64,000 nucleotides of DNA from an uncultured bacterium (GCA_937139605.1 CAKZQG010000002.1:24457-88456), one strand, 5' to 3'; counted from the first letter of the stretch, positions 10,082-20,900 are shown. Translations and numbers: made by a program. Notes: generated by a model not told the origin, from the letters alone.

Positions 10082-12066
10082 TATACTATTATTTAAAAAA
10101 TAAAAAAAATACTTTAAAATTAAATAGTATTTCAAAGTATATAAAGAATAGTTTAAATATTAACTATATTGATTTAAATAATTTAAGTAGTTTTATAAAG
10201 AAATCGAAAGTACCTGATGATAGATTCTTTATTTTCCTTATTGATTCCTTAGATGATGATTTTTTTAACTATTTAAAAAAACTGAAAAATTCTGTTATTG
10301 GGATATTTTTTATTATTTCAAAAGAATCTTCCTTAGATGTTATTCAAAATTTATATACTAAAATTTATACTTCCCCTGAAATATCTAAAACTAATTTAAT
10401 TGTAGATATCATAAATTTTGATAATTTAAATAAAAATGAATTTTATTTTAAATTAAAAATAACATTAGTTAATTTAATTAATTTATTTTTTACTATTCAA
10501 TTAGATACACTTAAGAATCAGGAACTTTATGTAATAATAAGAAATTTTATAAAAAATTTAAGTAATTGTGATGTAATAAGTAGAGTATTTATTTATTCCG
10601 TTAATCCTTTTACTAAGGTTTCTAATTTGTATTTTAATGACGATTTGGAATTATCTAAACCAGAAAAACAAAGGATAATTAATGTTTTTAAAAATTATTA
10701 TATTTCATTAAAAAACGAAGGAAGTAATTTTTTAATTGATAAAAAAGAAAATAGAATTGTATTTTTATCAAAAGTATATAAAAAAAATATAGAATCTATA
10801 TTAATATTAATGTTAGAATTAAATAAAGGTAATAAGCTTTTACCTATTTTTGTTGAAGCTATTGAAACTAATAATAATATAAGAAATATTATTGATTTTA
10901 TAAACGAGAGATTATTGTTTGAGTATGATTTAGAACGTTATTCTAATGAAATAAAAACTATATATAATGTTAGCTTATCTTTCACTAGCTTACATACTGA
11001 AGACGAATTAATAAAATTGATAGTAAGGAAAGCCAAAAGTATATTTAAAGCTGATGTTAGTACTGTTATGCTTTTAGATAGTAATAATAATGAGTTATAT
11101 ATTTATTATTCAGAGGGTTTAAAACCAGAGGTAATAAAAAATACCAGACAGAAATTAGGTCAAGGGATTGCAGGGATTGTTGCTTTAACTGGACAATCTT
11201 TGATTATTAATGATATAAATACTTATTATACTGAAATGGATTATGAAAAAGAGTTTAGAAGCTCAATTGTTGTCCCTTTAAAAGTTAAAGATAATAAAGT
11301 TATTGGGGTTTTAAGTATATCTAAGTATAGTCAATATCCTTTTAGTGAATCAGATATGCTTACTTTATATAATTTAGCTACTATTGCAGCTGCTACTATA
11401 GAAAAAGCTAAATTATATTCAGAAGTTCAAAATTATGCTCAACAATTAGAAGAAACTTATTTAAGTACTATTGAATCCTTAGCTAAAGCTTTTGAAGCTA
11501 AGGATAGATATAATAAAGGTCATATGGAACGGGTTTTGGAATATGGTTTAGCTATTGCTTCTGAATTAGATCCTAATTTACTTAATGATGATGTACTTAA
11601 ACTTGCTTTGTTGTTTCATGATATTGGAAAAATAGAGGTGCCTGATTATATTTTAAATAAGCCTGCTAAACTAACTCCTGAGGAATATGAAATAATAAAG
11701 AGGCATCCAGCTGCAGGTGAAGAAATATTAAAACCTGTGAAATTCTTACAAGAAGTCGCTAAAGTTATTAGACAGCATCAGGAAAGATGGGATGGTAAAG
11801 GATATCCTGATGGATTAAAGGGAGAAGAAATACATTTATATGCAAGGATAGTATCTGTAGCGGACGCTTTCGATGCTATGACTAGTGATAGAAGTTATAG
11901 AAAAGCTATGAACGTTGAAGATGCTGTTCAAGAGATTTTAAGAAATAGTGGTACGCAGTTTGATCCTAAAGTAGTTGAAGCTTTTTATAAAGCTTATCAA
12001 AATGGATTAATTAAAGTAGAAAATTCTTCAAATGATACAGAAAATCAAACAACTAGTTTAGGATAA
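10078..12066 (+). CDS. GAF domain / HD-GYP domain protein (candidate c-di-GMP phosphodiesterase)
   Basis: GAF region 'ADVSTVMLLD...GQGIAGIVALTGQSLIINDI'; HD-GYP 'HDIGKIEVPDYIL', 'HPAAGEEIL', 'HQERWDGKGYPDGLKGEEI', 'DAFDAMTSDR'; ATGA overlap with ftsE. Confidence 0.92.
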   Translation: MIYYYLKNKKNTLKLNSISKYIKNSLNINYIDLNNLSSFIKKSKVPDDRFFIFLIDSLDDDFFNYLKKLKNSVIGIFFIISKESSLDVIQNLYTKIYTSPEISKTNLIVDIINFDNLNKNEFYFKLKITLVNLINLFFTIQLDTLKNQELYVIIRNFIKNLSNCDVISRVFIYSVNPFTKVSNLYFNDDLELSKPEKQRIINVFKNYYISLKNEGSNFLIDKKENRIVFLSKVYKKNIESILILMLELNKGNKLLPIFVEAIETNNNIRNIIDFINERLLFEYDLERYSNEIKTIYNVSLSFTSLHTEDELIKLIVRKAKSIFKADVSTVMLLDSNNNELYIYYSEGLKPEVIKNTRQKLGQGIAGIVALTGQSLIINDINTYYTEMDYEKEFRSSIVVPLKVKDNKVIGVLSISKYSQYPFSESDMLTLYNLATIAAATIEKAKLYSEVQNYAQQLEETYLSTIESLAKAFEAKDRYNKGHMERVLEYGLAIASELDPNLLNDDVLKLALLFHDIGKIEVPDYILNKPAKLTPEEYEIIKRHPAAGEEILKPVKFLQEVAKVIRQHQERWDGKGYPDGLKGEEIHLYARIVSVADAFDAMTSDRSYRKAMNVEDAVQEILRNSGTQFDPKVVEAFYKAYQNGLIKVENSSNDTENQTTSLG

Positions 12067-12210
12067 AGGAGATAGTATAAAGTTTATAGTAAAATAAGGG
12101 ACTAAATTTTTTTTAGAAATGAGATAAATCTTGTTGATATTACGTTCTTGAAGCCTGCTGTAAGGTAAAACCCTAATAATAGCAAAGTACAAAAAAACGG
12201 ATAGTTAAAA

Positions 12211-12316
12211 GTAGCCATAACTATGACAGTAAAGCTATTCAAATTGTAATAGTAAGGTGTTAGGAGAATCTATGGAGGTAAAATTATATAAACAACAATC
12301 CTCTAAATAGGCTACT
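12211..12316 (+). ncRNA. Candidate structured RNA element in a long non-coding gap
   Basis: AGTAGCC (12211-12217) complementary to GGCTACT (12310-12316); internal complementarity ATAGTT...AACTAT; no long ORF across 12067-12610. Confidence 0.25.
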
Positions 12317-12610
12317 GATTTTAGTAAAACCAACCAAGAAGTATATATATTTATGTAAGATGAATTAAACTTTATAAAATATCGGTTTCTGTACATAATA
12401 TTTATACAATAAGGATGCTAACTTAACAAGTATTAGGAGTAAAACACTTTGGAATTAAACTAAAGTAGTGATTATCTAATGTTGAAGATATCAATTATAT
12501 AAGAGGGGAATAATATGCTTAATAATAAAAAAAATTTTGCTAGGAGTTTAAATATAAAAATAGAACTCTAATAATAATGTAATTAAGAATTTAATATATA
12601 GGAATTAGTT

Positions 12611-13552
12611 ATGGAAATAACTTTTGCATTTCCACAAATTTTTTTATTAGGATTCCTTTTGATTCCTGCTGTTCTTATTTTTTTAATTGTGTATTATTAC
12701 AATAGAAAGAGGAGTATTTTATTATTTAGTGAGTATAAGACTTTAGATAAAATAACAGTAAGTAAAGTATCTTTTAGGAGGTTTTTGATTATATTTTTAG
12801 ATTTATTAGCTATGTTTATTTTATTTTTAGCATTAGGAAGGCCACAGGCTCCTGTAACTTTACCGGCAAGTGGTTATGCAGTTGGGATTATTATAGATAT
12901 TTCAGGTAGTATGATGGCTACTGATTTCTGGCCTAGTAGGATCTCTGTTGCTAAAGATGCTGCTAAAATTTTAATTAATAATTTAAAAGGTAATTTTGAA
13001 GCTTGTTTAGTTACTTTTAATAATAATGTTTTTGTTAATCAAGCTTTAACTAGTTCCAAAGAGGATTTATTATTAGCTTTATCTTTAGTTAATGCTAATT
13101 ATGGGGGAACTGCTATTGGAGATGCTATTACTACTACTTTAGCTATTCTAGAGAACTCTTCTATGCCTCATAAAGTTATAGTTTTATTAACTGATGGAGA
13201 GAATAATGCAGGTACTGATCCTATTATTGCTGCTAAAAAAGCAAAAGATAAAAAAATTCCAATATATGCTATTGGTTTAGGGACTTCTACGGGGGCTTAT
13301 ATTCCGGGGATCCCTTATCCTGTTAGGATAGATGAAGCTACTTTAAAAGAAATTGCTAAATTAACTGGTGGGGAGTATTATTATGGTAATAATGTAGAAA
13401 ATTTAAAAAAAGCTTATAAAATTGTATCAGAAAAAGTTGGGAAAATAAAAAAGAATCAAGATATTTCTTCTGTTTTTGCTGGAGTTGCTTTATTTATTTT
13501 ATTTATTAAATTAATTTTAAATTCATTATTTATTAGGTCATTAGAAGTTTAG
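12611..13552 (+). CDS. VWA domain membrane protein, BatA-like
   Basis: Two N-terminal TMs, MIDAS 'DISGSMMATD', 'VLLTDGENNAG', C-terminal TM. Confidence 0.85.
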   Translation: MEITFAFPQIFLLGFLLIPAVLIFLIVYYYNRKRSILLFSEYKTLDKITVSKVSFRRFLIIFLDLLAMFILFLALGRPQAPVTLPASGYAVGIIIDISGSMMATDFWPSRISVAKDAAKILINNLKGNFEACLVTFNNNVFVNQALTSSKEDLLLALSLVNANYGGTAIGDAITTTLAILENSSMPHKVIVLLTDGENNAGTDPIIAAKKAKDKKIPIYAIGLGTSTGAYIPGIPYPVRIDEATLKEIAKLTGGEYYYGNNVENLKKAYKIVSEKVGKIKKNQDISSVFAGVALFILFIKLILNSLFIRSLEV

Positions 13553-13603
13553 TTTTAATTTTTAGTTTTTTTATTTTTTATATATAAGGAGGTGTAAATA
13601 ATT

Positions 13604-14443
13604 TTGGAACCCTTAATAATAACAGTAGCTTTAACTGGTGCAGAAGTAAAACTTAGTGATACTCCTTATTTACCTATTACTCCTGAACAGATTGCTAAGG
13701 ATGCTATAGAGTGTTATCATGCGGGTGCAAGAATTGCTCATATTCATGTAAGAGATTCAAACGGCGATCCTTCTGCTGATATTAATTTATTTAAAAAAGT
13801 TAAAGAATTGATAAATAAGGAAGTACCTATGTTAGTGCAATTTACTACGGGAGGAGCTATTGGGATGTCTGAAGATGAAAGAGCTAATGTATTACAATTA
13901 CTACCTGATATGGCTACTTTGAATATGGGATCTATTAATTTCGGAAATGATGTTTTTATAAATTCGCCTTCTTTTATTGAAAAATTAGCTTTAAAGATGA
14001 AAGAATTAAATATAAAACCAGAGGTTGAAATATATGATTTTGGGATGTTAGAAACTTTAGTTTATTACGTAAAGAAGGGGTATATAGATGAGCCTGTTTG
14101 GGTTGATTTTGTATTGGGTATAAGAGGAGGAGCTCCTGCTGAAGCTAATATATTAATTAATATGGTTAATTATTTAAAAATGAAGAATATAAAATTTTAT
14201 TGGTCAGTTGCTTCTGTAGGAAAAAATCAATTACCTATGAATATTATGGCTATAATTCTTGGGGGTAATGTTAGAACTGGTTTAGAAGATAATATTTATT
14301 ATCATAAAGGAATCCTAGCTACTAATCTTATGCTTACTCAAAGGATAGTGAGAATAGCTAATGAAATAAATAGACCTATTGCTGATATTGATTTTGTTAT
14401 TAATACTTTAAATATAAAATCTCGCTTAAATTATAAAGCTTAA
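13604..14443 (+). CDS. 3-keto-5-aminohexanoate cleavage enzyme (BKACE) family protein
   Basis: 'ITVALTGAEV', 'CYHAGARIAHIHVRDSNGDPS', 'VGKNQLPMNIMAIILGGNVRTGLEDNIYY'. Confidence 0.92.
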   Translation: MEPLIITVALTGAEVKLSDTPYLPITPEQIAKDAIECYHAGARIAHIHVRDSNGDPSADINLFKKVKELINKEVPMLVQFTTGGAIGMSEDERANVLQLLPDMATLNMGSINFGNDVFINSPSFIEKLALKMKELNIKPEVEIYDFGMLETLVYYVKKGYIDEPVWVDFVLGIRGGAPAEANILINMVNYLKMKNIKFYWSVASVGKNQLPMNIMAIILGGNVRTGLEDNIYYHKGILATNLMLTQRIVRIANEINRPIADIDFVINTLNIKSRLNYKA

Positions 14444-14487
14444 TTTTATTAAGAAATTTATATTTTTTTTAAGAAGGGGGTTAAATT

Positions 14488-15036
14488 ATGAATAATGAAA
14501 CTAAAGAAATAAAACAAAAGATTATAGAAAGATTAAAGAAGTTATCTCAAGAAGAGCAGGATAAACGTGAAAAAATTCAGGAAACTAAATTAGAAGGTGG
14601 AGATAGTATTGATAATCAAGATTATCAATTTAATTTAGAATCTTTATTAAGGATTCAACAACAAAAAGCTGAATTAAAAGAAAGATTAGAACAATTAGAA
14701 CAGTTAGAACAAATTCAACAAACCCAAGTAACTACTAAATCTAAATCCAAAAAATCTGAAGAATATTTTTCTTTATTAGGTAAAAAATTTAAACTTGAAG
14801 TTAATCATAATAATAAAACTGAGATAATACAAATTGAGATAGTATCTTTGTATGAGGAAATAGAAATAAATAACGAAGATAATATATATAGAATTACAAC
14901 TGAATCTCCTTTAGCTAAAGCTATTAAAAAATATCTTAATGAAGTTAAAGATATTTCTAAACTTAAGAATATAGAATTTACTCTTAATATTAATGAAAAA
15001 TTTATTAAATATAAAATTTTAGAGAGCTTAAATTAA
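14488..15036 (+). CDS. Coiled-coil protein with possible GreA/GreB C-terminal-like domain
   Basis: Gln/Glu-rich coiled coil followed by 'YRITTESPLAKAIKKYL', resembling GreA 'ISNESPLGKAL'. Confidence 0.4.
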   Translation: MNNETKEIKQKIIERLKKLSQEEQDKREKIQETKLEGGDSIDNQDYQFNLESLLRIQQQKAELKERLEQLEQLEQIQQTQVTTKSKSKKSEEYFSLLGKKFKLEVNHNNKTEIIQIEIVSLYEEIEINNEDNIYRITTESPLAKAIKKYLNEVKDISKLKNIEFTLNINEKFIKYKILESLN

Positions 15037-15070
15037 TTAAATTTAAATTATATAAGAAGGGGTTGAGAAT

Positions 15071-15280
15071 ATGAGAACTATTGAAAAATTAGAAGAAATA
15101 GCTCACGAGGTTATGGAGATGCTTAGTGGTTATAAGTTAGATGATGAAGAAGCATTCTATATCATAGGATATATTGAAAGAAGTTTGTATATTCAATTAT
15201 TGGAAAAAACTTTAGAAGAATATGGACTTATTGAAACTGAAGAAGATTTAGAAGAAGATAATGATGAAAACACTAAATAA
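15071..15280 (+). CDS. Small acidic hypothetical protein
   Basis: 69-aa ORF with SD-like GAAGGGG upstream, directly downstream of 14488-15036. Confidence 0.55.
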   Translation: MRTIEKLEEIAHEVMEMLSGYKLDDEEAFYIIGYIERSLYIQLLEKTLEEYGLIETEEDLEEDNDENTK

Positions 15281-15337
15281 ATAAAAGAATTATATAATTA
15301 TTTTTTATAAATTCTTAATAAATTTTTAATATATGAG

Positions 15338-16612
15338 GTGTTTTTTATGAATAATTCTTTATATAATTTTTTATATAGAAATTTTTCTAATTTTAAAATT
15401 CGAATTATTTTTTTTGTTATTTTTTTTACTTTGATTTTTTATTTTCTGCTTTCTTTTAAGTATTATATTATTAATGTCTTTGATGAAAAACAATTAGTTT
15501 ATCAAAAAATTATCTTTAGTAATAATACTTACAACATCCTTAAAAATATTTTTGAAAATTATAATACTAATAATTATAATAATTCTATTGATATTCATAA
15601 AAAAGTTATTGTTATTAATCTTTTCAAAAAATCTTATAAGGAGGTTGTTGTTGATAATAGATATAAATATGTAATTCCTGTTGATTTTAATTTAACTAAA
15701 TCTAAATTAATTTCCTATATTAATGATATTATTTATAAAGATTTTAATAATAGTTCTAATCATAAGAAGATAAAATATAAAATCCATAAGTTTGATTTTA
15801 TTAAAGATAAGTTTATTTATGTTTATTTATTAAATTCTACTGATTTTTATTTTGGTAATAAAAAAATTACAATATATTATTATAAAGATGAAAAAAATTT
15901 AAAAAATAAAATAATTTCTAATTTAAAGACTTATATATCTAAGAATTTATACAATTTAGTTAATCTTAAAAATATTGAACTTGAAAATATTAAGAGTGTA
16001 GATATATTAGATAAACAAAATGAATATGAATTAGTATTATTTAATAATGAAGATATGAATAAATATTATCAATTGAATATAAAGCTTGAGGTAAGTTATA
16101 AGAAAAGTTTAGGATATAATACTATTTATAGATATACTAATGATTTACCATTGGGTTTTGAAAAAGTTTTGATTCCTGGGAAAAATGGAGTTTGTATTGT
16201 TAAGGAAATTAGGAGTTATATTTCTTATGATGATTATGATATTCTTTCTTTTAATGAAATTATTATTAAGAAACCTGTTGATAGGGTTATTTTGATAGGT
16301 ACTAAAGAATTAAAATTAGATGAAAATCAGGTAGTTTCAGTTTTAGAGATGGAAGCAACTGGTTATACTGCTGGTGTTGGTAATGTCGGTTATTATACTG
16401 CTACAGGACATAGAGTAAAAAGAGGAATTGTTGCGGTAGATCCTAATGTTATAAAATTAGGTACTAAATTATATATAGAAGGTTATGGATATGCAGTTGC
16501 TTTAGATAAAGGATCTGCTATTAAAGGAAATATTATTGATCTGTATTTTGAATCTTATGAGGAAGCTATTAGTTGGGGTAGACGAAAAGTTAAAGTTTTT
16601 ATTCTTAAATAA
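15338..16612 (+). CDS. G5-like and 3D (RpfB-type) domain membrane protein
   Basis: N-terminal TM; '3D' signature 'MEATGYTAGVGNVGYYTATGHRVKRGIVAVDPNVIKLGTKLYIEGYGYAVALDKGSAIKGNIIDLYF'. Confidence 0.8.
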   Translation: MFFMNNSLYNFLYRNFSNFKIRIIFFVIFFTLIFYFLLSFKYYIINVFDEKQLVYQKIIFSNNTYNILKNIFENYNTNNYNNSIDIHKKVIVINLFKKSYKEVVVDNRYKYVIPVDFNLTKSKLISYINDIIYKDFNNSSNHKKIKYKIHKFDFIKDKFIYVYLLNSTDFYFGNKKITIYYYKDEKNLKNKIISNLKTYISKNLYNLVNLKNIELENIKSVDILDKQNEYELVLFNNEDMNKYYQLNIKLEVSYKKSLGYNTIYRYTNDLPLGFEKVLIPGKNGVCIVKEIRSYISYDDYDILSFNEIIIKKPVDRVILIGTKELKLDENQVVSVLEMEATGYTAGVGNVGYYTATGHRVKRGIVAVDPNVIKLGTKLYIEGYGYAVALDKGSAIKGNIIDLYFESYEEAISWGRRKVKVFILK

Positions 16613-16639
16613 TAATTTACTAAGGAAGGAGTGTAAGTA

Positions 16640-17104
16640 ATGAGTGAGCAAAATAATAAAGAAAGAACTTTAATTATTCTTAAACCTGATGCTATTCAAA
16701 GAAAATTAGTTGGTAAAATTATAACTCGTTTAGAGGATAAAGGGTTTAAGATAGTTGGTTTAAAAATGATACATATGACTCAAGAGTTAGCTAAAAAACA
16801 TTATGAAGCTCATATAAATAAACCTTTTTTTGATTCTTTATTAAATTTCATTTCTTCTACTCCTGTTATTGTTATGGTATTAGAGGGGGTAGATGTAGTT
16901 AATCAGATTAGGAAATTAGTTGGTGCTACTGATTGTAAAAAAGCTGATGTGGGTACTATTAGATTCGATTTCGGTTTATCTATTCAAAATAATTTAATTC
17001 ATGCTAGTGAAACCGTTAACGATGCTAACAGAGAAATATCCATTTTCTTTAATCAAAATGAATTATTTGACTATAAATTATTATTAGATGAAATTATTTC
17101 TTAA
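16640..17104 (+). CDS. ndk: Nucleoside diphosphate kinase
   Basis: 'ERTLIILKPDAIQRKLVGKIITRLEDKGFKIVGLKM'; 'IRFDFGLSIQNNLIHASETVNDANREISIFF' with the active-site His region. Confidence 0.93.
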   Translation: MSEQNNKERTLIILKPDAIQRKLVGKIITRLEDKGFKIVGLKMIHMTQELAKKHYEAHINKPFFDSLLNFISSTPVIVMVLEGVDVVNQIRKLVGATDCKKADVGTIRFDFGLSIQNNLIHASETVNDANREISIFFNQNELFDYKLLLDEIIS

Positions 17105-17193
17105 TTAATTTTAAATTATTTTTTTATTTTATTATTTTAGAAATATTTTTTGGTAAATATATTTTATAGTTTTTTTATAAAGTTTTTTCTTTT

Positions 17194-18525
17194 ATGAAGG
17201 TATTGATAATAACTTATTTTTTCCCCCCATTAAATTCTGTTGCTTCTTTAAGGTTATATTCTTTTGCGAAATATTTAACTGAGTTTGGTTTAGATGTTAC
17301 TGTTTTTACTACTCCTAAAAAAAATATACTTAATGATAATGATTTTTTTATTAATAATGGGTATAAAGTAATTGAATTACCTATTCCTAAGCCTTTTAAG
17401 ATTATTTCAATTAATAAGTTAGTTAATAGATTTTCGAAGGTAACGGGTGTTTATTATAAGAATCGGTTTCCTGATGATAGTGATAGGTGGTTAAAACCTG
17501 CTGTTAATTATTTAAAAGATTTCACTTTTGATGTGGTTATAAGTAGTTATGGGCCTTATGTTTGTCATAATATTGCTTTAAATTTAAAGAAATATTGTAG
17601 GATAAAATTTTGGGTAGCTGATTTTAGGGATTTATTTACTGATAGCCCCATTTATACTGGCATACCTTTTTTTTATTTTATCGAAAAGAAAATGGAACAA
17701 GCTTTTTTAAATAATGCTGATCTTATTACTGTTGTTTCCCAGTCCATGAGAAATTTACTATCTTTAAAAACTAATAAAAATATTGAAGTTATATATAACG
17801 GTTTTTTTGAAGAAAATTATGATTTTGTTTTTAACTCAAATAACTTAATTAGTTTTAATTCTTTAAAAAATCCTGATTCTAATAATTTATTAAAAATTTT
17901 ATATAATAAAGATATACTAAAAATAGTTTATACAGGAACTATTTATAAATCTCAGAAAATTGATAATTTATTAGTTGCTATTAGTGATTTAAAAAAGCAA
18001 GGGGTTTTAAATTTTGATAATTTTAGGTTTATTTTAGCAGGGAGTTATGATATAATTTATGATATTAAGAAATATAATTTAGAAGATATTTATATTTACT
18101 TGGGTTTATTAGATTTTAAGGATAGTTTAAGATTACAGTATTTAGCAGATATTTTATTAATGCCTTTAGAAGAAGTTAATATAAAAAAAGCAGATAATAT
18201 TGAAAAGTATAAGGGGATTTTGACAGGAAAACTTTTTGAATACTTAGGGTTAAATTTATATAAATTAACTCCTATATGGGTTATCAATAAAACTATAGAT
18301 GATGAAAAATTAGAAATATTAATAAATTCTGGGGTTTCTACTATTTTCTTTGATGATATTAATAAAATAAAGAACTATTTAATTAAATTTTTGAAAGATA
18401 AAGAAGGTGCTTTAAAAGAGTATAGAGTAAATAATAAATTTATTAGTCAATTTAGTAGGAAAAAACAAGCTGAAAAGTTATATCGTGTAATTACTAATTT
18501 TTTTAATTTTAATATTGTTAAATGA
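17194..18525 (+). CDS. Glycosyltransferase family 4-like protein
   Basis: 'MKVLIITYFFPPLNSVASLRLYSFAKYLTEFGLDVTVFT', 'VIYNGF', 'VYTGTIY'. Confidence 0.75.
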   Translation: MKVLIITYFFPPLNSVASLRLYSFAKYLTEFGLDVTVFTTPKKNILNDNDFFINNGYKVIELPIPKPFKIISINKLVNRFSKVTGVYYKNRFPDDSDRWLKPAVNYLKDFTFDVVISSYGPYVCHNIALNLKKYCRIKFWVADFRDLFTDSPIYTGIPFFYFIEKKMEQAFLNNADLITVVSQSMRNLLSLKTNKNIEVIYNGFFEENYDFVFNSNNLISFNSLKNPDSNNLLKILYNKDILKIVYTGTIYKSQKIDNLLVAISDLKKQGVLNFDNFRFILAGSYDIIYDIKKYNLEDIYIYLGLLDFKDSLRLQYLADILLMPLEEVNIKKADNIEKYKGILTGKLFEYLGLNLYKLTPIWVINKTIDDEKLEILINSGVSTIFFDDINKIKNYLIKFLKDKEGALKEYRVNNKFISQFSRKKQAEKLYRVITNFFNFNIVK

Positions 18526-18540
18526 ATTAGTTTTGTTTAT

Positions 18541-20736
18541 ATGGAGGTAATTGATATGAAGTTAGTTATAGTTGCTAATAGGTTGCCTATTGTTGTTAAA
18601 ACTATTGAGCCTTTTTTTGCTTTGCAGAGTCCAGGGGGATTAGTTTCAGGTATATTAACTTTTTTAAAAAAGGCAAATATTAGTAATTGGTTATGGATGG
18701 GTTGGTTAGGAACTAATATTAAAAAAAATGAGTTTAATAAAATTAAGGAATTTATTCATAGGGAATATAATTATATTCCTGTATATATTTCAGATAAGCT
18801 TATGGATAGGTTTTATAATGGATTTTGTAATAAAACTTTATGGCCACTTTTCCATAGTATGCCTGCTATTGCTAATTATGAAAGAATAGATTGGGAAAGT
18901 TATGTAGAAGTTAATAGAATTTTTGCTGATACTTTATTGCAAAGTATTGATATAGATACTAAAACATATATATGGATCCATGATTATCATTTAATGTTGT
19001 TGCCTAAGATAATAAGGGAAAGAGTTTTTAATGCTAATATTGGTTTTTTTCTTCATATTCCTTTTCCACCGCCAGAAATATTTTCGCTTCTTCCTTGGAA
19101 GAAGGAATTATTACATGGGCTTTTAGGTTCCGATTTAATAGGTTTTCATATTTATGAATATACTATTAATTTTTTACGAACTTTAGTTAGGGTATTAAGA
19201 ATTGAAAGTAATATAAGGGAATTATTTTATCAAGATAGGATTATAAGGGTTGATACTTTTCCTATGGGGATTGATTTTAAATTGTTTAATTCTATGACAG
19301 GAATAGATGACAAAATTGAGAATATAAAGAAGGCTGTTAGCAATAAAAAGATTATTTTTTCCGTAGACAGATTAGATTATACAAAGGGTATATATAATAG
19401 GCTTTTAGCTTATGAAGAATTTCTAAAAACTAATGAAAATTTTAGAGGAAAGGTAGTTCTTATTATGAATGTTGTTCCTTCTAGGGAAAATGTTGAGCAT
19501 TATGCTAGGATGAAGAGGCAAATAGAAGAAAAAATTTCTCAAATAAATGGTACTTTTGGGAATATTGAGTGGGTTCCTGTTATTTATCAGTATAAATCTC
19601 TAGATATTCAAGATCTTGTGGCATATTATAGAGCTAGTGATGTTATTCTAATTACTCCTTTTAAAGATGGAATGAATCTTATTGCTAAGGAGTTTGTAGC
19701 TTCTAGAAGTGATTTAAAAGGGGTTTTAATTCTTTCTGAGTTTGCTGGAAGTAGTAAGGAATTGGGAGAAGCAATAATAGTTAATCCTAACTCCATTGAC
19801 GAGCTTTGTGAAGCTATAAAAGTTGCTTTAACTAGTTCTTTGGAAGAACAAAAGAGTAAATTAAAAGTAATGCAAGAACGTCTTGAAAAGTATGATATAT
19901 TAAAGTGGGGAAACGATTTCATGGAAGCTTTTAATATAATATTATCAAAAAGAAACTTTTTTAAAACTAAAGAAATAGATGAAATTATTTTACAAAAGAT
20001 TATTAGTAATTTTAAAATATCTAAGAAAAAGTTGTTTTTATTAGATTATGATGGTACGCTAGTAGCTATAAAGAATTCTCCGGAGTTAGCTATTTTGGAT
20101 CAAGAGGTAAAGGAAATTTTGTTTAAGCTCTCTAATTTAAAAGATAGTAAAGTTGTTATTATATCTGGTAGAAGAAAAGATGAGTTGGAGGAGTATTTTA
20201 AGGATTTAAATGTTGTTGTGGTAGCTGAGCATGGTTGTTGGGTAAGGGATCAGTATAGTGGTAGCTGGAAAGCTACTTGTACTCCTAATAATGAAATTAA
20301 GAAAAAAATAAAGGAGATAATGGAATATTATACTTATAAACTGCCATTTTCTTTTGTTGAAGAAAAGGATTTCACTGTAGCTTTTCATTATAGGTTATCT
20401 GAGATAGAGTTGGCAGGTAGTAGAATAGCAGAGTTGCTTGATGAGTTGAAATTTCTTGTGTCTAATACTGAGTATGGAGTTCTTATGGGAAATAAAGTTT
20501 TAGAAGTTAGACCTTTGGCGGTTAATAAAGGAACTATCTCATATTCTTTTACTCAACAAGGATATGACTTTGTTCTTGCTATTGGAGATGATACAACTGA
20601 TGAAGATATGTTTAAAGCATTACCTTCAGATTCTATTACTATTAAAGTTGGGTTGGGTCCCTCTTATGCTAAATACTACTTACCTTCTCAAACTGAAGTT
20701 ATTAAACTATTAAAGAAATTTGTTGAACAAAATTAG
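18541..20736 (+). CDS. Bifunctional trehalose-6-phosphate synthase / trehalose-6-phosphate phosphatase
   Basis: OtsA-like 'LVIVANRLPIVV', 'WIHDYHLMLLPKIIRE', 'FPMGIDFKLF', 'DRLDYTKGIYNRLLAYE', fused to OtsB-like 'LFLLDYDGTLV', 'VVIISGRRKDEL', 'AIGDDTTDEDMF'. Confidence 0.92.
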   Translation: MEVIDMKLVIVANRLPIVVKTIEPFFALQSPGGLVSGILTFLKKANISNWLWMGWLGTNIKKNEFNKIKEFIHREYNYIPVYISDKLMDRFYNGFCNKTLWPLFHSMPAIANYERIDWESYVEVNRIFADTLLQSIDIDTKTYIWIHDYHLMLLPKIIRERVFNANIGFFLHIPFPPPEIFSLLPWKKELLHGLLGSDLIGFHIYEYTINFLRTLVRVLRIESNIRELFYQDRIIRVDTFPMGIDFKLFNSMTGIDDKIENIKKAVSNKKIIFSVDRLDYTKGIYNRLLAYEEFLKTNENFRGKVVLIMNVVPSRENVEHYARMKRQIEEKISQINGTFGNIEWVPVIYQYKSLDIQDLVAYYRASDVILITPFKDGMNLIAKEFVASRSDLKGVLILSEFAGSSKELGEAIIVNPNSIDELCEAIKVALTSSLEEQKSKLKVMQERLEKYDILKWGNDFMEAFNIILSKRNFFKTKEIDEIILQKIISNFKISKKKLFLLDYDGTLVAIKNSPELAILDQEVKEILFKLSNLKDSKVVIISGRRKDELEEYFKDLNVVVVAEHGCWVRDQYSGSWKATCTPNNEIKKKIKEIMEYYTYKLPFSFVEEKDFTVAFHYRLSEIELAGSRIAELLDELKFLVSNTEYGVLMGNKVLEVRPLAVNKGTISYSFTQQGYDFVLAIGDDTTDEDMFKALPSDSITIKVGLGPSYAKYYLPSQTEVIKLLKKFVEQN

Positions 20737-20900
20737 AATATACAAAAAAATTAACAAAAATTCAAAACTTTTTTTACATAAATTTAAAAAAGAATATTTA
20801 TAAATTTTAATATATACAATGTTTGTTTTTTATGGAAAATATAGTTTTTTAGTATAGAATATAGTTTTAAATAGAACATGTTTGAAAGGAGTAAAATTTA

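Noticed and set aside
12121-12500. Genuine 23S rRNA gene fragment, tmRNA or RNase P RNA
   Set aside because: Only a short core-like string is recognisable and no tmRNA or RNase P signature motifs were found; kept only as a low-confidence structured-RNA finding.
19626-20388. Minus-strand ORFs inside the trehalose synthase/phosphatase gene
   Set aside because: Antisense to a well-supported gene; low-complexity translations.
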